In this document: in pieces, positions 59,518 through 64,000 of the stretch
Layout of the letters: each line of letters opens with the position of its first letter
Position numbering within the stretch: the first letter of the stretch is position 1
Assembly: GCA_036504875.1 (NCBI GenBank)
Contig: DASXUK010000003.1
Span: 197,549-261,548 of the forward strand
Direction: 5' to 3'
Source of the DNA: JACPFJ01 sp036504875
Lineage (GTDB): Bacteria; Desulfobacterota; Desulfuromonadia; Geobacterales; Pseudopelobacteraceae
Length of the DNA stretch: 64,000 nucleotides
Position numbers and translations under genes: made by a program
The notes under the pieces: model-generated
The model's database searches: none
Seen by the model: only the letters and a program-made list of their open reading frames with translations
Told to the model about the DNA's origin: nothing

Positions 59518-60150
59518 TTACTGCCCGGGAAGAATCTCACCCTTAAAAATAAGAACTTTTATACCAATTAATCCATAAGTTGTCTTGGCTTCGGCAAAAC
59601 CGTAATCTATATCGGCGCGAAGAGTATGTAAAGGAACTCGCCCCTCACGATACCATTCTGTACGGGACATTTCAGCGCCACCTAAACGGCCTGAACAGGT
59701 AATCCGGATCCCTTTTGCACCAAATTTCAAAGCCGATGTAACGCTTTTTTTCATGGCTCTTCGGAATGCAATTCTGCGTTCCAATTGAAGAGCAACGTTT
59801 TCAGCAACTAATTGTGCATCTAGTTCAGGCTTACGAACTTCGTTGATATTGATAAAAATCTCTTTAGAAGTAAGACTGGATAATTCTTTTTTAATAGTTT
59901 CAACCTCAGAGCCTTTTTTGCCGATGATCAGCCCTGGTCTGGCGGTGAAGATATTAATTTTAGTCTTATTTGCAGCCCGCTCAATTTCAATTTTTGAAAC
60001 ACCGGAGCTATATAAGCGCTTCTTTAAATAGGCGCGAATTTTGAGATCTTCGTGCAATAGCTTGGCATAATCAGCCTCAGCATACCATTTTGAATCCCAA
60101 GTTTTTATTATACCGAGCCTGAAGCCTATCGGATTTACTTTTTGTCCCAA
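59518..60150 (-). CDS. rpsC: 30S ribosomal protein S3
   Basis: 210 residues. MGQKVNPIGFRLG, the KH domain PGLIIGKKGSEVETIKKEL, and the C-terminal GAKGIRITCSGRLGGAEMSRTEWYREGRVPLHTLRADIDYG. Confidence 0.98.
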   Translation of the reverse strand: MGQKVNPIGFRLGIIKTWDSKWYAEADYAKLLHEDLKIRAYLKKRLYSSGVSKIEIERAANKTKINIFTARPGLIIGKKGSEVETIKKELSSLTSKEIFININEVRKPELDAQLVAENVALQLERRIAFRRAMKKSVTSALKFGAKGIRITCSGRLGGAEMSRTEWYREGRVPLHTLRADIDYGFAEAKTTYGLIGIKVLIFKGEILPGQ

Positions 60151-60172
60151 ACTACACCTCCACGTATTAAAA

Positions 60173-60508
60173 CTATTTCGAATCTGAAAGTGTTACAGTA
60201 ATATGGCTGGTTGGCTTGCGAATTTTACTTGCACGCCCCATGGCACGTGGCACGAAACGCTTTAGTACAGCACCACCATCAACAAAGATTGTTTTCACGA
60301 AAAGCCTGTCCACATCAGAAACGCCCTTTTGTTCAGCATTCGCAACTGCCGATCTAAGCAGTTTAATGATGAGTTTTGCAGAGGGCTGCGGCATAAACCT
60401 GAGGGAGTTAAGAGCATCCTGAATGCCTTTACCTCTGACCAGATCAACCACCAGTCGTGTTTTGCGTGGAGAAAGCCGAATAGATTTAAGTTTTGCGCTC
60501 GATTCCAT
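60173..60508 (-). CDS. rplV: 50S ribosomal protein L22
   Basis: 111 residues. LKSIRLSPRKTRLVVDLVRGKG and the beta-hairpin region VLKRFVPRAMGRASKIRKPTSHITV that lines the exit tunnel. Confidence 0.98.
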   Translation of the reverse strand: MESSAKLKSIRLSPRKTRLVVDLVRGKGIQDALNSLRFMPQPSAKLIIKLLRSAVANAEQKGVSDVDRLFVKTIFVDGGAVLKRFVPRAMGRASKIRKPTSHITVTLSDSK

Positions 60509-60522
60509 TTAAAACTCCCTTA

Positions 60523-60801
60523 CTACTTCTTAACTTTGCTCTTTTTATCCGCAGCATGACCGTGAAAGGTCCTGGTTGGTGAAAACTCGCCTAATTTATG
60601 ACCAACCATATTTTCAGTGACATAAACCGGAATGAATTTCTTGCCATTATGTACAGCAAGGCTCAATCCGATGAAATCTGGTGTAATGGTTGAGCGGCGC
60701 GACCAGGTTTTTATAATTTTTTTTGAGTTAGGGCCTTCGATCTGAACTTTCTTTATCAAGTGTTCATCAACAAAAGGTCCTTTTTTTATCGAACGTGCCA
60801 T
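60523..60801 (-). CDS. rpsS: 30S ribosomal protein S19
   Basis: 92 residues. MARSIKKGPFVDEHLIKKV, WSRRSTITPDFIGLSLAVHNGKKFIPVYVTENMVGHKLGEFSPTR. Confidence 0.98.
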   Translation of the reverse strand: MARSIKKGPFVDEHLIKKVQIEGPNSKKIIKTWSRRSTITPDFIGLSLAVHNGKKFIPVYVTENMVGHKLGEFSPTRTFHGHAADKKSKVKK

Positions 60802-60819
60802 GATTCAGCCTTTCACGTG

Positions 60820-61644
60820 TTATTTGGTGCGCTTCTTAACAATAAAGCGGTCGGAGGTCTTATTAGTACGTGTCTTATAACCCTTAGTAGGTATACCCCA
60901 AGGTGTAACGGGATGACGGCCACCGGATGTACGGCCTTCACCACCGCCATGCGGATGATCAACCGGGTTCATTGCGACACCACGAACCTTTGGACGTTTT
61001 CCAAGCCAACGTGAACGACCTGCTTTACCAATGTTGACCTTCTCGTGATCGAGATTACCAACCTGACCGATAGTTGCATAGCAGTCCTGAAGCACCATGC
61101 GGACTTCCCCGGAAGGAAGCTTTACCTGGGAATATCTGCCCTCTTTAGCCATTAACTGGGCAAAAGTTCCGGCGCTACGTGCGAGTTGGGCACCCTTGCC
61201 GATCTTTAATTCAATATTATGAATTATTGTTCCCAAGGGGATTGCTTTGAGCGGTAAAGCGTTACCAGGCTTGATATCAGCCTCTGGCCCACTAAGAACC
61301 GTATCTCCGACCTTCAGATCAAGGGGCGCAAGAATGTAACGCTTTTCACCATCCACATAGTGCAGCAAAGCAATTCGCGCGCTTCTATACGGATCATACT
61401 CAATGCTTGCCACCTTTGCAGGAATACTGGTTTTTTCGCGACGGAAGTCAATAATACGGTAGGTCTGTTTATGCCCACCGCCCTTGTGACGCGAAGTCAC
61501 GCGACCATACGAGTTCCTGCCACCAGTCTTCTTTAATTTTACAAGAAGTGATTTCTCTGGTGAAGTAGTTGTAATTTCTTCAAACGTCGAGCAGGTCTGA
61601 TGCCTACGTCCTGCTGATGTTGGCTTATAACTTTTGATTCCCAT
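60820..61644 (-). CDS. rplB: 50S ribosomal protein L2
   Basis: 274 residues, full length. MGIKSYKPTSAGRRHQ, RHKGGGHKQTYRIIDFRR, and the conserved VRGVAMNPVDHPHGGGEGRTSGGRHPVTPWG near the peptidyl transferase centre. Confidence 0.98.
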   Translation of the reverse strand: MGIKSYKPTSAGRRHQTCSTFEEITTTSPEKSLLVKLKKTGGRNSYGRVTSRHKGGGHKQTYRIIDFRREKTSIPAKVASIEYDPYRSARIALLHYVDGEKRYILAPLDLKVGDTVLSGPEADIKPGNALPLKAIPLGTIIHNIELKIGKGAQLARSAGTFAQLMAKEGRYSQVKLPSGEVRMVLQDCYATIGQVGNLDHEKVNIGKAGRSRWLGKRPKVRGVAMNPVDHPHGGGEGRTSGGRHPVTPWGIPTKGYKTRTNKTSDRFIVKKRTK

Positions 61645-61665
61645 TGTGAACCCCGAAAGCGTTAA

Positions 61666-61950
61666 TTAAACCTCAAAGAAATCTATGGACTGACCTTCTT
61701 GAAGCGACACATAGGCCTTTTTCCAGTTGGAGCGCTTGCCAAAATTGCGGCCAGATCTTTTTACCTTGCCAGCTACGTTGACTGTTCTTACGTCAGCGAC
61801 TTTAACTTTAAAGAGCGATTCCACTGCCTGCTTGATCTCGATCTTATTAGCGTCCCTGTCTACAACAATAGCTACCGTGTTGTTGGCATCACTGCCAAGG
61901 GAAGTTTTTTCGGTAACATGCGGTTTCTTAATTATTGAATAAATGTTCAT
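61666..61950 (-). CDS. rplW: 50S ribosomal protein L23
   Basis: 94 residues. MNIYSIIKKPHVTEKTSL and KVKVADVRTVNVAGKVKRSGRNFGKRSNWKKAYVSL. It overlaps the rplD stop by 4 bases (ATGA). Docking site for trigger factor and SRP at the tunnel exit. Confidence 0.98.
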   Translation of the reverse strand: MNIYSIIKKPHVTEKTSLGSDANNTVAIVVDRDANKIEIKQAVESLFKVKVADVRTVNVAGKVKRSGRNFGKRSNWKKAYVSLQEGQSIDFFEV

Positions 61951-62570
61951 TTCTGAAGCGCTCCTTCAACGAATTGTACCGCGCCTTGTGTAATGATGAT
62001 GTTCTTATACTTGAGCATGTCGTGAATATTTAAAGCATCATGTTTAAGAAGTTTTATATGCGGGACGTTACGAGATGAAAGATGCACATTATTACTGAAA
62101 TCATCCGTGATAATCAGAGAACGCTCAATTTCAAAACGCTTCATAAATCCTGCAAAATCTTTGGTAGAGATCGACTCGAATTCTAATTTATCTAAAACTG
62201 TAATTCTTTCATTCTTGAATTGAAGAGACAGAGCAGAGCGTAAGGCAGCGTTTCGGGCCTTTTTGTTGATGCTCAAGTCATAAGTTTTCGGACGTGGTCC
62301 GAATGCAACTCCGCCTCCGGGGTACTGTGGAGCGCGTACGTTACCCTGACGAGCATTACCGGTACCTTTTTGTTTAAAAGGTTTCTTGTTACTACCAGCC
62401 ACCTCGGAACGTGTCTTGGTTTTTACAGTACCAGCCCGGCGATTGGCCAACTGGATACGTAGCGCCAGATGCATCAGGTGCTCTTTTACCTCGCCGTTGA
62501 AAATCTCATCAGACAGCTGAACCTCTCCTACTTGCTGTCTGTTCATGTTAAAAACTGCTATCGAAGGCAT
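61947..62570 (-). CDS. rplD: 50S ribosomal protein L4
   Basis: 207 residues. KTRSEVAGSNKKPFKQKGTGNARQGNVRAPQYPGGGVAFGPRPKTY is the L4 tunnel loop. L4 represses the S10 operon in E. coli; the S10 leader lies outside or upstream of tuf here. Confidence 0.98.
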   Translation of the reverse strand: MPSIAVFNMNRQQVGEVQLSDEIFNGEVKEHLMHLALRIQLANRRAGTVKTKTRSEVAGSNKKPFKQKGTGNARQGNVRAPQYPGGGVAFGPRPKTYDLSINKKARNAALRSALSLQFKNERITVLDKLEFESISTKDFAGFMKRFEIERSLIITDDFSNNVHLSSRNVPHIKLLKHDALNIHDMLKYKNIIITQGAVQFVEGALQK

Positions 62571-62588
62571 ACTGATACTCCCGATTAC

Positions 62589-63230
62589 TTAGGCTTTGAC
62601 GCTATTTTTGATAAGAATCACATTATTGCGATGACCTGGAACAGCACCTTTAATAAGCAGCAGGTTCTCAGATGCATCTACACGAACTACTTGAAGTCTC
62701 TGTACAGTTACACGCTCTTTGCCAAGCTGACCAGGCATCTTTTTGTTTTTGAAGACGCGGGACGGAGTAGCAGATGCTCCAATAGAACCAGGAGCACGGT
62801 GGAATCGCGAGCCGTGGGATGCACGACCCCCAGAAAAATTCCAACGTTTGATAACGCCTTGAAAACCCTTACCTATACTGGTTCCGGTCACATCAATTAA
62901 ATCACCTGGTTGGAACTGTTCGACAGTCAGAGTATCACCAACGTTCAACTCAGACATATTTTCCAATTGCAGCTCTCTAAGGTGCCTAAAGACGCCCTTA
63001 CCGGATTTTGTACAATGGCCAAGCAACGGCTTGTTTACAACTGATGCGTTAATTGACTCAAAACCGACCTGCACGGCAGAATAGCCGTCAATCTGATTGG
63101 TTTTTTTCTGGGTGATAACACAAGGGCCGGCCTGTACAACCGTAACCGGAATCCTGGTGCCGTCTTCCATAAATATCTGGGTCATGCCCAGTTTTTTGCC
63201 GATGATACCTTTCATCATATCAATTCCCAT
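62589..63230 (-). CDS. rplC: 50S ribosomal protein L3
   Basis: 213 residues. GIIGKKLGMTQIFMEDG, KRWNFSGGRASHGSRFHRAPGSIGASATPSRVFKNKKMPGQLG. Start uncertain: ATG 63230 has no Shine-Dalgarno, while ATG 63218 or 63215 (MMKGIIG) has GGGAA upstream and fits the usual family start better. Confidence 0.96.
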   Translation of the reverse strand: MGIDMMKGIIGKKLGMTQIFMEDGTRIPVTVVQAGPCVITQKKTNQIDGYSAVQVGFESINASVVNKPLLGHCTKSGKGVFRHLRELQLENMSELNVGDTLTVEQFQPGDLIDVTGTSIGKGFQGVIKRWNFSGGRASHGSRFHRAPGSIGASATPSRVFKNKKMPGQLGKERVTVQRLQVVRVDASENLLLIKGAVPGHRNNVILIKNSVKA

Positions 63231-63242
63231 TCAAGAAAGTAC

Positions 63243-63551
63243 TTACAGTTTAATTTCTACGTCAACACCAGCAGACAGATCTAGTTTCATTAAGGCATCC
63301 ACTGTTTGTTGAGTGGGGTCGAGGATGTCTATCAGTCGTTTGTGAGTCCGTATTTCAAACTGATCACGAGATTTTTTGTCGACGTGAGGTCCACGAAGAA
63401 CACAATACTTGTTGATAACTGTCGGGAGCGGAATGGGTCCCGCAACACGGGCACCAGTTCTTTTAGCTGTCTCAACAATCTCACCAACAGAAACATCGAG
63501 TAACTTGTGGTCATATGCCTTAAGGCGAATTCTTATCTTCTGGCTCTGCAT
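63243..63551 (-). CDS. rpsJ: 30S ribosomal protein S10
   Basis: 102 residues, MQSQKIRIRLKAYDHKLLD, TGARVAGPIPLPT, ending LMKLDLSAGVDVEIKL. ATG 63551 follows GAGGATATC. The longer frame to 63632 is the tuf-rpsJ gap. Confidence 0.98.
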   Translation of the reverse strand: MQSQKIRIRLKAYDHKLLDVSVGEIVETAKRTGARVAGPIPLPTVINKYCVLRGPHVDKKSRDQFEIRTHKRLIDILDPTQQTVDALMKLDLSAGVDVEIKL

Positions 63552-63570
63552 TGATATCCTCGTCGTATCT

Positions 63571-64000
63571 TTATTCAATAATCGAGCTAACAACTCCGGC
63601 GCCAACAGTACGGCCACCTTCACGGATTGCAAAACGCAAGCCTTCGTCCATGGCGATCGGGGTGATCAAGTTAACGGTCACTGCTACGTTGTCGCCAGGC
63701 ATGACCATTTCAGTTCCGGCAGGAAGATCGACAATGCCGGTAACGTCGGTGGTACGGAAGTAAAACTGAGGGCGATATCCGTTGAAAAACGGAGTATGGC
63801 GGCCGCCTTCTTCTTTGGTGAGAACATAAGCTTCTGCTTTGAATTTAGTATGTGGGGTGATTGAACCCGGCTTGGACAGTACCTGGCCGCGCTCAATGTC
63901 TTCACGCTTTACACCGCGAAGTAGGGCGCCGATGTTGTCGCCGGCACGACCTTCGTCAAGCAGTTTGCGGAACATCTCAACACCGGTGACAGTGGTTTTG
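63571..64000 (-). CDS. tuf: Elongation factor Tu, C-terminal part (runs off the window)
   Basis: About 143 residues of domains 2 and 3: KTTVTGVEMFRKLLDEGRAGDNIGALLRGVKREDIERGQVL, GRHTPFFNGYRPQFYFRTTDVTG, ending RTVGAGVVSSIIE. The GTPase domain lies beyond base 64000. tuf directly upstream of rpsJ is the usual str-S10 junction. Confidence 0.97.
   Translation of the reverse strand, partial: KTTVTGVEMFRKLLDEGRAGDNIGALLRGVKREDIERGQVLSKPGSITPHTKFKAEAYVLTKEEGGRHTPFFNGYRPQFYFRTTDVTGIVDLPAGTEMVMPGDNVAVTVNLITPIAMDEGLRFAIREGGRTVGAGVVSSIIE

Overview
The window looks like chromosomal DNA from a Gram-negative, strictly or facultatively anaerobic deltaproteobacterium, most likely the Geobacter/Desulfuromonas lineage. 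This is inferred from the class I fumarase, the NtrY/NtrX pair, LpxC (a lipid A outer membrane), the YaaR and DUF2232 genes, several small cold shock proteins, and a candidate selenocysteine-containing thioredoxin. No phage, transposon, CRISPR array, tRNA or rRNA was recognised. Genus-level placement is inference only.

Region 1-14.5 kb is mostly housekeeping. It opens with the tail of a DUF2156 gene, then the rpsF-rpsR-DUF2232-rplI operon, a CNNM/CorC-type transporter overlapping a 1082-residue AsmA/YhdP-like protein, a cysE-lpxC pair on the minus strand, and a class I fumarase. Next is a thioredoxin-2-like gene whose first redox cysteine is a TGA codon followed by a SECIS-like hairpin (11086-11523), then a multi-S1-domain RNA-binding protein. 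Four small genes of unknown role follow.

Region 14.5-29.7 kb is the accessory-looking part. It has three cold shock genes, a zinc-ribbon rhomboid protease, a MerA-type reductase with a B12-binding radical SAM protein, and a divergent class III aminotransferase that carries Arg where the PLP-binding Lys should be. After these come a VTT (TVP38/TMEM64) membrane protein divergent from an EEP-family phosphodiesterase and a phospholipase D, a large orphan hybrid histidine kinase with a Cache sensor, an RhlE-type RNA helicase, and rpsU preceded by a terminator-like leader hairpin.

Region 29.9-48.6 kb holds secA, argJ, a secreted serine beta-lactamase-like hydrolase behind a near-consensus promoter, a response regulator with a long Pro/Glu/Ala linker, trpD-trpC, a flavodoxin-type reductase, an S41 protease, an MFS transporter, a minus-strand operon (phasin-like protein, UbiB-type kinase, NtrY, NtrX), and a YaaR-family gene.

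Region 48.6-64.0 kb is one long minus-strand ribosomal block (S10, spc and alpha operons): tuf (partial), rpsJ, rplC, rplD, rplW, rplB, rpsS, rplV, rpsC, rplP, rpmC, rpsQ, rplN, rplX, rplE, rpsN (zinc form), rpsH, rplF, rplR, rpsE, rpmD, rplO, secY, adk, map, rpmJ, rpsM, rpsK, rpsD, rpoA, rplQ. infA, often found between map and rpmJ, is absent from that position. The most notable observations are the unmarked selenoprotein, the lysine-less aminotransferase, and the split VTT/EEP/PLD membrane-lipid module.
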